A stretch of 45,827 nt of DNA from Thermoflexibacter ruber (lineage in GTDB: Bacteria > Bacteroidota > Bacteroidia > Cytophagales > Thermoflexibacteraceae), in NCBI RefSeq assembly GCF_900113045.1, contig NZ_FONY01000042.1, positions 1 to 45,827 of the forward strand, written 5' to 3'. The number at the start of each line of letters is the position of its first letter. The stretch's first letter is position 1. Below, one piece after another: positions 1-7,563 of this stretch. A model generated the notes under the pieces. The model ran no database searches. It had not been told where the DNA came from and saw only the letters and a program-made list of their open reading frames with translations. Made by a program: the position numbers and the translations under genes.

Positions 1-247
1 GTGCCACACTCAACTTGCCTGTATAACCTTGATAATTATCTTGTAAATAGGCTTCCAAACCTACTTGCTCATATCGCTGCCGATAGTTCCTCACTGTTCC
101 TTCACTGATGCCTAAACTGGCACTAATCACCTCCATACTTTGACCCAAATGAAGCATTAAAAGCACAGTTATCTTCTTGTACGCTCTGGCATAGCGTTCA
201 TTGTGTTGTAACTCCCTTAGTAAATCATAGTCTGCTTGTGATAACAT
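1..247 (-). CDS. IS630-like transposase, N-terminal part (runs off the left edge)
   Basis: Reading leftward from ATG at 247 gives about 82 residues beginning MLSQADYDLLRELQ. They include a helix-turn-helix segment (about residues 33-60, with ISASLGISEGTVRNY) and the downstream motif YLQDNYQGYTGKLS, typical of the DNA-binding region of IS630-type transposases. The catalytic DDE domain would lie outside the window. No stop codon interrupts the visible part, so this copy may be intact. The family call rests on recognising the N-terminal pattern only. Confidence 0.7.
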   Translation of the reverse strand, partial: MLSQADYDLLRELQHNERYARAYKKITVLLMLHLGQSMEVISASLGISEGTVRNYRQRYEQVGLEAYLQDNYQGYTGKLSVA

Positions 248-335
248 TTTTACTAATTTGATTACCAAATATTGTACTTTTTTCGTAATTTTCCTAATCC
301 AAATTTCAAAACCTTTTACTTTTTAGTATAATAAA
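1..335 (-). mobile_element. IS630-like insertion sequence, one end only
   Basis: The transposase start and its upstream leader lie here; the rest of the element is beyond the left edge. The inner boundary is placed near 330-335. Homology to the worn second copy at 26142-26340 stops there, and the acetolactate decarboxylase reading frame becomes recognisable just after. IS630 elements insert at TA, and the junction sequence tagtataata offers such sites. The exact terminal repeat cannot be defined from one end. Confidence 0.7.
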
Positions 336-618
336 AGGTGGACAGCACAATTTTCATTTTGAGAATATTACAGGAACATGCGTTGGATTTTATATGCCCC
401 AATACACCGCAAAAATCAACGTTCCGGGCTTTCATCTGCATTTTATCTCTGAAGATAAAACAAAAGGTGGTCATGTCCTTGATTTTGCAACTGACAACCC
501 GCTTATAGTAGAACTTGACAAAGCCTCAGGTTTAATAATAGAAGAAAACACCCACACCGATTGGCAAAATATCAACTTAAAAACTAACAGAGAAAAAGAT
601 TTAAAGCAAGTAGAGTAA
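334..618 (+). pseudogene. budA: Acetolactate decarboxylase, C-terminal fragment cut by IS630
   Basis: The frame reads FENITGTCVGFYMP, then INVPGFHLHFISEDKTKGGH, the metal-binding and active-site region of alpha-acetolactate decarboxylase (acetolactate to acetoin). It ends naturally in KDLKQVE. In this family the HLHFI histidines bind zinc. Only about the last 90 of roughly 230-260 residues are present. The frame runs back to the IS630-like border near 334 with no start of its own, so the 5' two thirds were separated by the insertion. The 5' part may survive beyond the left edge, on the other side of the element. Confidence 0.75.
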
Positions 619-620
619 AG

Positions 621-737
621 TTGCTGACCGAAAATCCAAAAGTTTTCCAACACGTGCCATTGAAATACGTTGCAACTTATCTCGGCATTACCGACACATC
701 GTTGAGCCGTCTATGTAAGGAGCTTCTGAGAAAGTAA
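621..737 (+). pseudogene. Crp/Fnr-family regulator, C-terminal HTH fragment
   Basis: A 38-codon stretch reading LLTENPKVFQHVPLKYVATY and then LGITDTSLSRLCKELLRK matches the winged-helix end of Bacteroidota Crp/Fnr regulators. These typically end with a VPLKYIASYLGIT...LSRIR pattern. The frame is joined abruptly to the end of the acetolactate decarboxylase fragment, and no cyclic-nucleotide-binding domain precedes it. It is therefore a remnant and probably not expressed as a functional regulator. Confidence 0.65.
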
Positions 738-806
738 TTTCTTGCCATTTGCTAAGTAATTTCTTGAAAAAACTATCGGACTTTGCATGAATAAAATTAC
801 AAATTT

Positions 807-1413
807 ATGCAAGCAACAATGTTACAACAAAACGACTTTGAAAAGCAAGTTACCCTCGTAGTTGTTTTTTGGGGCATTGCCAGTTTTTTTGTTAGGGTAT
901 CATGGATTTTTCAATCTTATACCACGCCCGGTCTTCAGTGCTGCCGTAGTACTTATACTGAGCAGCTTAATTCTTTATTACCAACTGAACGATAAGTTTA
1001 GGCAATTCTGCAACAACATTCCTCTGAAAGCGATTACTTTATTTCATGCTTGGCGAATTTTTGCAGGTTGGATTTTCTTGTCGTACAGCGGAGTGCTTTG
1101 AGAAACGTTCATCAATAACGCAGCGTATGGTGATATTATTTCAGGATTTTTTGATTGAGCGTGTTCGTGTTTTGGTCATTCTAAACTGAATTACTTCATC
1201 TTCAATATAGTTGGCTTACTTGACTTTATTGTAGCCGTAGGCACAGGCATCACACTAACAATTTTGGGAGATGAAGGAATGAGACCCGTTATTCATCTGC
1301 CCTTAATTATGATACCACTTTTTGGCGTTCCACTTTCAGGGTTTACGCATTTCATTTCACTAAGCCGTTTGCTAAAAATGAAAAACTACAAACTAAGCGA
1401 AATAATTGGGTAA
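807..1413 (+). pseudogene. Multi-pass membrane protein, broken by a frameshift and two TGA stops
   Basis: The start at 807 reads MQATMLQQNDFEKQVTLVVV. Near 871 the coding sense moves to the next frame (ALPVFLLGYHGFFNLIPRPV), which continues to a TAA at 1411-1413. In that frame there are TGA stops at 1099-1101 and near 1156, yet protein-like sequence resumes after each, for example SKLNYFIFNIVGLLDFIVAV. At least four hydrophobic segments are visible. I do not recognise the family. The gene ends one base before the next start, so the pair was probably an operon. One frameshift plus two stops make a functional product unlikely. Confidence 0.65.
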
Positions 1414-1414
1414 T

Positions 1415-1663
1415 ATGAGCAATGAATTTAAAAGACTTGCCCTCTTTGGCATAATTATAAGTTTACTAACCTCTACCTATGTTAGTTTTCTCGGAACAAT
1501 TTTCAAGCAAGGATTTGGCACTGAGAACCTTGTTTACAATTGGTTAAGTCTTGTGCTCAAAGCATATATTGCTGTACTACCCTTTGTACTTATAACCGGA
1601 CCATTGGTAAGACGATTGGCTGATTGGATTTTCGTAAAATTGACTTCAATCAAGAAGAAGTGA
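1415..1663 (+). CDS. Small membrane protein, DUF2798-like
   Basis: An 82-residue protein with two hydrophobic helices (about residues 8-28 and 42-62) and a C-terminal pattern PLVRRLADWIFVKL, which resembles DUF2798 proteins (two transmembrane helices, function unknown). The ATG at 1415 is preferred over an upstream TTG because it lies just behind the stop of the preceding broken gene. The frame is intact. It is probably a leftover of the same operon and may have lost its partners. The DUF2798 assignment is by pattern only. Confidence 0.6.
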   Translation: MSNEFKRLALFGIIISLLTSTYVSFLGTIFKQGFGTENLVYNWLSLVLKAYIAVLPFVLITGPLVRRLADWIFVKLTSIKKK

Positions 1664-1685
1664 GAAGAAAGGCAGGGATAGACCC

Positions 1686-1700
1686 GTTAGCGGGCATTAT
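1686..1700 (+). repeat. Core-like site GTTAGCGGGCATTAT, complementary to 4292-4306
   Basis: This 15-mer is complementary at 14 of 15 positions to ATAACGCCCGCTAAC at 4292-4306, the left edge of the hairpin after the SBBP lipoprotein. The two sites bracket the serine hydrolase/SBBP gene pair. In integron cassettes the 5' end of a cassette is complementary to the left core of its own attC, which is this arrangement. No full hairpin precedes this copy. Confidence 0.45.
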
Positions 1701-1783
1701 ATCCGAAATTATCAGCGGACTTTAAACCTTTATCTTGATGATGTGTCTAAGGTTGAAAATTGATCATATTAACCTCACTTCGT

Positions 1784-2905
1784 ATGCAAAAAATACTTTC
1801 AATTATCAAACTCTTAACTTTTTTGCTGTTTGTATCTTGCAGCAAAGAAGATACACCACAACCAACTACCCCTCCTCTCTCTGAGAAAGATTTTTCACCT
1901 CTTACAGCCATTATGCAAAGCAATTTATCGGCTTTCAATGGCAATGCAGGGCTACTTTTGATGAGCAAAGATGGAACAATATTGTACAAGCAATACTTTG
2001 GCTCGTACAACGACAATACCTACATTCCTATTGCTTCGGGGTCTAAACTGCCTTCTATGGTTACTATAATGGCATTGGTAGATAAAGGTTTGGTGAATTT
2101 AAATGACAAAGTAAGTTTATTCTATCCGGCCGAATTTGCTGCTACTGATAGAAAAGATATTACAGTAAGGCAATTAATGTCGCACACATCAGGTTTTGCA
2201 GGCGGTAGTCAATGGATTAGTACCGACCTCGTCAACCTTCAAGAGGCGGTGAAAGGAATTGGGCAAGGTGGAGTGATAGGTACAAATAATGTGCCAGCAG
2301 CCTCAATGCCTTACGCACCCAATGGGTCTAAATTTGGTTATGGTGGAGTGAGTATGCACGTAGCAGGCGGAATTGCAGAAAAAGTTACTGGAAAAACTTG
2401 GGATGTTATTTTTAAAGAACAGGTAGCAGACAAATTAGCAATGCCCAATACCAATTATGTTGCTTTGGGTAACACCACCAACTACCGTATTGCTGGTGGG
2501 GCAGGTACAAGAATGATGGAATTTGCCAATCTATTACTCATGCTCTTGAATGATGGAAAGTTTAACGGGGTACAAATACTTTCAAAAAATGCTATTGATG
2601 AAATGCTCAAAGACCAAACCAACGGAATGCCAATTGCCTTTACGCCCTATGAAGGTGACCCTTTGAGGCAAAATTTTCGGTATGGCTTGGGATGTTGGGT
2701 GGAGGAAGTAACCAACGGAGTTCCTACTGCCTTTGGCTCGCAAGGTGCGTTTGGTTTCAGCCCTTGGATTGATAAGAAAAGAAATGTCATTGGAATTCTT
2801 TTTGTGCAAAGAACACTCGGGGCGGTAAACACGCAACCTACAGCTGAAACAGCTCCTTACACGCTTATCCGAAAAAAGATTAATGAAATTATAGACGCTC
2901 CCTAA
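1784..2905 (+). CDS. Lipoprotein serine hydrolase, beta-lactamase/class C fold
   Basis: A 373-residue protein with a lipoprotein signal (LLFVSC, Cys19) followed by a Pro/Thr linker and a PF00144-type serine hydrolase domain. Visible motifs are the SxxK nucleophile motif SGSK (Ser85, Lys88), the conserved LMSHTSGF segment, and FGYGGVSMHVAGGIAEKVTG at the usual Y-x-N position, where Asn is replaced by Gly. The ATG at 1784 is chosen because it places a proper signal peptide at the N-terminus. The substrate is unknown; such proteins include peptidases, esterases and beta-lactamase relatives. It probably sits on the cell surface or in the periplasm. It is followed after 1 nt by the SBBP lipoprotein, so the two are likely co-expressed. 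Confidence 0.85.
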   Translation: MQKILSIIKLLTFLLFVSCSKEDTPQPTTPPLSEKDFSPLTAIMQSNLSAFNGNAGLLLMSKDGTILYKQYFGSYNDNTYIPIASGSKLPSMVTIMALVDKGLVNLNDKVSLFYPAEFAATDRKDITVRQLMSHTSGFAGGSQWISTDLVNLQEAVKGIGQGGVIGTNNVPAASMPYAPNGSKFGYGGVSMHVAGGIAEKVTGKTWDVIFKEQVADKLAMPNTNYVALGNTTNYRIAGGAGTRMMEFANLLLMLLNDGKFNGVQILSKNAIDEMLKDQTNGMPIAFTPYEGDPLRQNFRYGLGCWVEEVTNGVPTAFGSQGAFGFSPWIDKKRNVIGILFVQRTLGAVNTQPTAETAPYTLIRKKINEIIDAP

Positions 2906-2906
2906 C

Positions 2907-4292
2907 ATGAAAAATTTATTGATTAGCATTTTGTGGATAGTATTTTTAGCCGCCTGTCAAAAAGAAACTGAAGACCCCACTCCTGCAACACCCCCCTCTG
3001 TGGAATTTGCTTGGCTAAGGTCGGTTGGTGGTGCAAATGATGAAGTCATCAGAGGTACTTTTTTAGATGCTCAAAACAATACGCACATCGTGGGTACATT
3101 TAGGGGGACTATGAGTATTGGTGGTCAATCTTTGGCGAGTAACGGTTTGTTGGATTTGTTTATGGCAAAATTAGACCCAAACGGCAATTTTATTTGGCAA
3201 AAATCCTTTGGAAGCAGCACAGGAAGCGACCTTGCCGTAGATGTTGATGGCGATGCTATGGGCAATATGTATGTTACAGGAATGTTTAGTAAAAATATCA
3301 ACTTTGGCAACGGCATATCACTAAATGCAGGCACAAGTGATGATGATGTTTTTGTAGCAAAATTTGATGCCAATGGCACTTGCCTGTGGGCTAAGATGGG
3401 ATTAGGAGATGCCACGGATTATGGCAACGAAATCAACGTAACATCTGATAATAAAATTTTGACTATTGGTTTTGCCAATAAAGGTATAACTTTTGAAAAT
3501 ACAACGCTCAACAATTCTACTAATTACGGAATGTTTGTAAGCAAGCATAACAGTAGTGGTTTTTTAGAGTGGGCTAAACTTTTTTCTTCCACAGGTGAGG
3601 TTTTAGGCAGAGGCATCAGTTCTGATGAGAACGGAAATGCACTCATTACAGGTACATTCAAAGGAACACTTACGCTTGGCACAACTTCACTAACAGCGAC
3701 TTCGGCTAACGGAGATGTGTTTATAGCCAAACTTGATATCAATGGCAATACACTTTGGGCAAAAAGGTTTGGACAAACAGGTGAAAATTATGCAAGAGGA
3801 ATTGACAGTGATGCAGAGGGGAATATCTACGTTTCGGGTGTCTTTGATATGCAAATTTTATTCGGTTCAATTAACCTTACTAGCAACGGACAAAAAGATA
3901 TTTTCCTTACCAAGTTTGATGCTAATGGGAATGTAATCTGGTCAAAATCAATAGGAAGTACAGGCAATGAAGAAGGTTGCGAAATAGAAGTAAATACTAA
4001 CGGAAATATCTTTTTAACAGGCAGTTACACAGGCACACTTACCTTGAATAATGATAATTTTACAGCAAAAGGTTTGCGAGATGTTTTTGTGGTAAAGACA
4101 GATAAAAATGGCAAGTTCATTTGGCAAAAAACTATGGGAAGCCCGCAAGATGATGTAAATTATGCAATAGGATTAAACCGAACCAATGAGAATGCAGTTA
4201 CAGTAGGCACTTTTGCAGGTACTTTTTCGCAAGCCACTCAATCTGTTACGAGTTTGGGGAATTATGATAGTTATATTTCCCTCTTAAAATAA
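2907..4292 (+). CDS. SBBP-repeat (beta-propeller-like) lipoprotein
   Basis: A 461-residue lipoprotein (signal ending FLAAC) built of about eight repeats of 45-55 residues. Each carries a unit such as DLFMAKLDPNGNFIWQKSFG or DVFVAKFDANGTCLWAK, with a following GNMYVTGMF-type strand. This is the SBBP/beta-propeller pattern common in Bacteroidota surface proteins. The repeats are diverged at DNA level, so this is an old protein repeat and not a recent tandem duplication. The start is 1 nt after the stop of the serine hydrolase. The stop is followed after 4 nt by the attC-like hairpin. No enzymatic motif is seen; a binding or scaffold role on the cell surface is inferred. Confidence 0.85.
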   Translation: MKNLLISILWIVFLAACQKETEDPTPATPPSVEFAWLRSVGGANDEVIRGTFLDAQNNTHIVGTFRGTMSIGGQSLASNGLLDLFMAKLDPNGNFIWQKSFGSSTGSDLAVDVDGDAMGNMYVTGMFSKNINFGNGISLNAGTSDDDVFVAKFDANGTCLWAKMGLGDATDYGNEINVTSDNKILTIGFANKGITFENTTLNNSTNYGMFVSKHNSSGFLEWAKLFSSTGEVLGRGISSDENGNALITGTFKGTLTLGTTSLTATSANGDVFIAKLDINGNTLWAKRFGQTGENYARGIDSDAEGNIYVSGVFDMQILFGSINLTSNGQKDIFLTKFDANGNVIWSKSIGSTGNEEGCEIEVNTNGNIFLTGSYTGTLTLNNDNFTAKGLRDVFVVKTDKNGKFIWQKTMGSPQDDVNYAIGLNRTNENAVTVGTFAGTFSQATQSVTSLGNYDSYISLLK

Positions 4293-4296
4293 TAAC

Positions 4297-4434
4297 GCCC
4301 GCTAACACGGGTTTTGCGTCAGGCGGGGTGACCTGCAAAATTAGGGCTTTGTGCTTCCATTCAAGTTCCGTGCAGGGTTGACAGTTTTTTGCTTCGAGAC
4401 CCGCCCGAACGCAAAGCCCGAAAACGTTATCGGC
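4297..4434 (+). repeat. attC-like imperfect hairpin repeat, copy A
   Basis: The left arm (4308-4328, CGGGTTTTGCGTCAGGCGGGG) pairs with the right arm (4399-4420, ACCCGCCCGAACGCAAAGCCCG) with one bulge and few mismatches. Outside the arms lie CTAAC (4302-4306) and GTTAT (4426-4430), separated from the stem by unpaired bases on one side. An inner ACCTGCA/TGCAGGGT pairing is also possible. Copy B at 5976-6124 has the same layout and a similar central sequence (AATTAGGGCTTTGTGCTT here against AATTTAGGCTTTTGTACTT there). It starts 5 nt after a stop codon. Confidence 0.65.
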
Positions 4435-4482
4435 ATAATTTTAAAAAGCCAACGGAAAAGGCGAGAAACGAAAATTGACAGC

Positions 4483-4527
4483 CTAACTATCTTAAAATGA
4501 AAATTATGTTTCACTTTAAATAGTTAG
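4483..4527 (+). other. Inverted repeat just before a start codon
   Basis: CTAACTATCTTAAAATGAAA faces TTTCACTTTAAATAGTTAG across a 6-base loop, giving a nearly perfect 19-20 bp stem that ends 4 nt before the ATG at 4532. It could be a regulator binding site or an mRNA structure limiting translation of the small secreted protein. No long T-run follows, so it is a poor terminator. Confidence 0.5.
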
Positions 4528-4531
4528 TTTT

Positions 4532-4897
4532 ATGAAAATCAAGTTAGTTTTAATCCATTTTGTTGTTTTGACAACATTTCTGTTTCAAGTTTCTTATTCA
4601 AGTACCTATGCCCACTTATTGGACAAAAATGTGCTTGCCTTTCAAGAAGAATACAGGGTGACTGGTTAAAGGAAAACCTATAATGGTTGGGTAAAAGTGC
4701 CTTTAAAGATTAGAGTCACTCAACCAAGTTTTGGCAAGGAAAAAGTGGAAGTAATAGCTTATCACACAGGTTATGGTTGGAGTGATGTTACTTTTTGTAT
4801 TGTATCATCTGTTTCAAAATACACAGACGGAGAATATGCCGCAGCAAATTTTCAATATAAGGCATCTTGTGCAGGCACAGTTTATTTCAATTTTTAA
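4532..4897 (+). pseudogene. Small secreted protein with one in-frame stop
   Basis: The frame starts MKIKLVLIHFVVLTTFLFQV, a signal peptide, and reads 45 codons to a TAA at 4667-4669. The same frame then continues without interruption as RKTYNGWVKVPLKIRVTQPS through to FNF and a stop at 4895-4897. The mature part would be about 95 residues with alternating hydrophobic beta-type pattern and two Cys. A single nonsense change best explains this. I do not recognise the family. The downstream half has its own possible start at 4697 but would lack the signal peptide. Confidence 0.6.
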
Positions 4898-4908
4898 AAT
4901 TTGAACTT

Positions 4909-5064
4909 ATGAATGCCAAATGGGAATTTTATCAAGACCCACAAAACTTGTGGCGTTGGAGAAGAATAGCACCTAATGGGCGAATAGTAGGCTCATCTTC
5001 ACAAGGTTATGTAAACAAATCCGATTGCATTGATAATGCAAAACGAAACGGATACAAGGGTTAA
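4909..5064 (+). CDS. YegP-like DUF1508 domain protein
   Basis: A 51-residue protein reading WEFYQDPQNLWRWRRIAPNG and then GRIVGSSSQGYVNKSDCIDN. This is the single beta-beta-alpha-beta unit of DUF1508/YegP proteins, whose hallmark is F-x-Y-x-D..G.WRWR with a following G-E-G-Y-x-s-k-x-x-a. The function of the family is not established. The start at 4909 gives a complete domain; extending upstream would overlap the preceding pseudogene. It is followed by a terminator hairpin at 5072. The family usually has one or two such units, so this is a minimal single-unit form. Confidence 0.75.
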   Translation: MNAKWEFYQDPQNLWRWRRIAPNGRIVGSSSQGYVNKSDCIDNAKRNGYKG

Positions 5065-5071
5065 TTTTTTG

Positions 5072-5104
5072 AGTTAGGGCACTGAAAATGTGCCTAACTT
5101 TTTA
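5072..5104 (+). terminator. Rho-independent terminator
   Basis: AGTTAGGGCAC (5072-5082) pairs with GTGCCTAACT (5090-5099) across a 7-base loop with one bulged G, followed by TTTT. It ends transcription of the YegP-like gene. The left half GTTAGGGCAC is also nearly complementary to GTGCCTAAC at 5976-5984. Confidence 0.7.
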
Positions 5105-5112
5105 TAAATTTG
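5105..5112 (+). promoter_or_regulatory. Candidate -7 element TAAATTTG for the nuclease gene
   Basis: TAAATTTG fits the Bacteroidota TAnnTTTG consensus and lies immediately after the terminator, 12 nt before the ATG at 5125. No clear TTTG -33 element is seen at the right distance, so the call is tentative. Confidence 0.4.
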
Positions 5113-5124
5113 TAAAAAAACACT

Positions 5125-5970
5125 ATGAGTAGGAAACTAATCCGTTTTGACTGGGCAATGAAAAAATTGCTACGCCAAAAAGCTAATTTTGGCATTTTAG
5201 AAGGTTTTTTATCGGAGTTACTTCGTTTTGATGTAACGATAGAAAGCATTTTGGAAAGCGAAGCCAACAAGCAAGACGAATACGATAAATACAATCGTGT
5301 GGATATTTTGGTTAAAAGCCAAAGGAATGAATTGATGTTAGTGGAAGTCCAAAATGATTCTGAAATAGATTATTTCCAACGTATGCTCTTTGGTGTGTCC
5401 AAATTAGTAACCGAGTATATTAAAGAAGGCGAACCCTACGGAACAATTAAAAAAATTTACTCTATAAATATTGTCTATTTTGGTTTAGGGTAGGGCAAAG
5501 ATTATGTTTATGAATACAAAGGCGAATTTGTAGGCTTGCACCAAAACGATACTTTGCTACCAACAAGTTTGCAAAAGCAAGATTTCAAAGTAGAAAAGGT
5601 ATCTGATATTTTTCCGAAATACTACATTATAAAAGTAAATAACTTTAATGATGTAGCCAAAGACACCCTTGACGAGTGGGTTTATTTCCTCAAAAACAGC
5701 GAAATAAAAGACAATTTCAAGGCTAAAGGTTTAGACAAAGCCAAAGAAAAACTGCGTTACGAAAGTTTGACAGAGGAGGAAAAGAAAATGTATGACCGCT
5801 TTCAAGAAAACAGGCGTATTGAAACCAGTGTGAGTTATACAGCCAAGCAAGAAGAAAAAGTTGATATGGCTAAAAAAGCAATTAAAAAAGGCTTTGATAA
5901 CCAAATTATCGCAGATTTGACTGATTTAACCACTGAAAAAATTGAACAATTAAGAAGTGCGAAAGAGTAA
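5125..5970 (+). pseudogene. Rpn-type PD-(D/E)XK nuclease, interrupted by TAG
   Basis: The frame begins MSRKLIRFDWAMKKLLRQKA and carries the PD-(D/E)XK core as VDILVKSQRNELMLVEVQND, the signature of Rpn/PF12784-type nuclease proteins. A TAG at 5491-5493 stops it after 122 codons. The same frame continues directly (GKDYVYEYKGEFVGLHQN) to a natural end at 5970. The full product would be about 281 residues, a usual length for the family. A single CAG-to-TAG change would explain the break. The N-terminal piece keeps the catalytic core but loses the C-terminal region. The family is linked to recombination and mobile DNA. Confidence 0.75.
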
Positions 5971-5975
5971 AAACT

Positions 5976-6124
5976 GTGCCTAACATTATGTTTGCGAGGG
6001 TCGCCCCGCGAAAAGGCAGGCTGATGTACATAATTTAGGCTTTTGTACTTTCTATAAACTTTGTGTGTAGGGCAAGGAAAGTGCTATTAAAGCCCGCCCT
6101 TCGCAAACATTTTTCCGTTAATGG
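5976..6124 (+). repeat. attC-like imperfect hairpin repeat, copy B
   Basis: The left arm ATGTTTGCGAGGG (5988-6000) pairs with CCCTTCGCAAACAT (6097-6110), with one extra A bulged on the right. The outer ends are GTGCCTAAC (5976-5984) and GTTAATGG (6117-6124). The centre resembles copy A in sequence and spacing. It starts 5 nt after the nuclease stop codon and is in the same orientation as copy A. It is about 149 nt long, near the upper end for known attC sites. Confidence 0.6.
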
Positions 6125-6158
6125 TAATTTTACAACGACAAACTAAAAAGTAAAGAGT

Positions 6159-6239
6159 ATGAAAAATCTATTGTTTTTATTCCTGTTGAGTAGTAGTGTA
6201 GCATTTGTCTACTCTACCCTACTATTTTTAACTACTTGA
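6159..6239 (+). pseudogene. Signal-peptide start of a gene cut by the IS4-like element
   Basis: ATG at 6159 opens MKNLLFLFLLSSSVAFVYST, which looks like an export signal, but stops after 26 codons. The candidate left end of the IS4-like element (TGTAGCAT at 6197-6204) falls at codons 13-16. Probably only the first dozen residues are native and the body of the gene was lost or displaced. It would be the gene following hairpin copy B. Confidence 0.4.
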
Positions 6240-7427
6240 TAGCGTATATTTTAGTTTATTTTTAAAGAATTTTATTTTTTGAACTATCAAAAATCTAATC
6301 AACTTATGGGCAAAACATTCAAACTTTTTGACACTTTATTTGAGTATATCTTTAAGCCAATCAATACCTGTCCTGCAAAAACTGTATGACTTATAGCCAT
6401 GCTTTTTTTCTTTGATTTTCTCAATTTTCTTATCTACATAAACCCCTACATGCATACATACACTAAATCCTATACTGACTAAACCCACTAATTTTTTTAA
6501 CTTATCACCATGTTTAAAATGTGTATTTTCTATGTCAAAACCTCTTTTTTTGAAGGGCTGAAACATAGTTTCTACTGTCCACCGCTTGCGATAAGCTTGC
6601 CCTAAATGTTTAGGGTCAGACATGGTGCCTACCAAAAACAATAAATCCCCGCCTTCTAATTTTTTCAGATATACCTTCACCCATACCCTATCTATCAAAC
6701 AATCCTTCAAATACAAGGGCTGATGGCTTGCCAAGTCCTCTGCTGATTGGATACGCCCATCAAACCGTTCTATCAAATGATGTTTAGGCATACGAACACA
6801 AAAAGGTATCTGCTTGTTTTTCAAAAATTTAAATCAAGCATGACCCACCAATTCCCTATCTGCCACCACCAGCCCAATTCTTTCCACTCCTATTAAATTA
6901 ATCACTTTTTGTAATAAATCTATGCGATTTTGACAGGACGAATTGCCACTATGCTTATCTAAAAAAGTCTTCTAATCGGTGATGAATACTTTTAACTTTG
7001 ATGGTATCTCCTTCCTGTTTTATCCTCTCTGCAATAGCTGTTAGTTGAACTTTTAATAAATATTTAATGCTTCTTTGTCCAAATAACCACCTGCAACGCT
7101 ATTAATTGATAATCCATAAAATATGTGTTAAAAAACCTCTGCATTCTTTTTTTAACAGCCGCTGTACTTGCCTTACTATCAAATCCACTCGCTATCTTGT
7201 CGATATTTACTGTTTTTACCTTGCATAGTGCCAATACAAAGAGCGTAATAAATTTTCGCATTGATTTATGTACTTTGGGCAAGTGAGTTTGTAAATTTTC
7301 AATAATTTCTTTTCCTTTGTTTAAACTTTTAACCTGATATGTAGCCATAGCTTTTTGAGTGTTTTTATGTAATATTTTCTCAAAACTATGGTTTTTCTAT
7401 GATTTATAAAGGTTTTGTCATGCTACA
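6197..7427 (-). mobile_element. Degenerate IS4-like insertion sequence
   Basis: An element of about 1.2 kb carrying a broken transposase on the minus strand. TGTAGCAT at 6197-6204 and its inverse ATGCTACA at 7420-7427 are candidate terminal inverted repeats, with a size typical of IS4-family elements. The repeats are short and no target duplication is clear, so the ends are tentative. The transposase has a stop, a frame change and a missing segment, so the element is not autonomous. Confidence 0.55.
6336..7348 (-). pseudogene. IS4-family transposase, fragmented
   Basis: The N-terminal part (7348 to 7064) reads MATYQVKSLNKGKEIIENLQ and ends in a helical segment with KKRMQRFFNTYFMD. The C-terminal part (about 6965 to 6336) contains RIGLVVADRELVGHA, with the second catalytic Asp of the DDE set. 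It then has a TGA replacing a Trp codon, then FKFLKNKQIPFCVRM and the YRKRWTVETMF motif with the catalytic Glu. The expected first Asp region (DRTxW type) is missing. In its place is a short stretch (IKYLLKVQLTAIAERIKQEG) that looks like the N-terminal part of a different transposase, ending in a stop. This suggests a deletion or a mosaic of two elements. It is not functional. Confidence 0.75.
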
Positions 7428-7563
7428 ATAAAGTAGGCATTAGACAGGCTAATTTCTTGGAATTTTAAAACTAAAACCAATTTTTACTGAGCATAACAAA
7501 GCATCATACAATCAAAAACACTCCGTACAATCACTTATTCATGTAATCTAAAACTAAAAAACT

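Noticed and set aside
862-1413. TGA read as a sense codon in the membrane-protein gene
   Set aside because: The frameshift near 871 and the TAA and TAG stops in nearby broken genes make decay a simpler explanation than recoding.
2907-4292. Tandem DNA repeats in the SBBP gene
   Set aside because: The repeats are visible in protein only; at DNA level they are too diverged for a recent tandem array.
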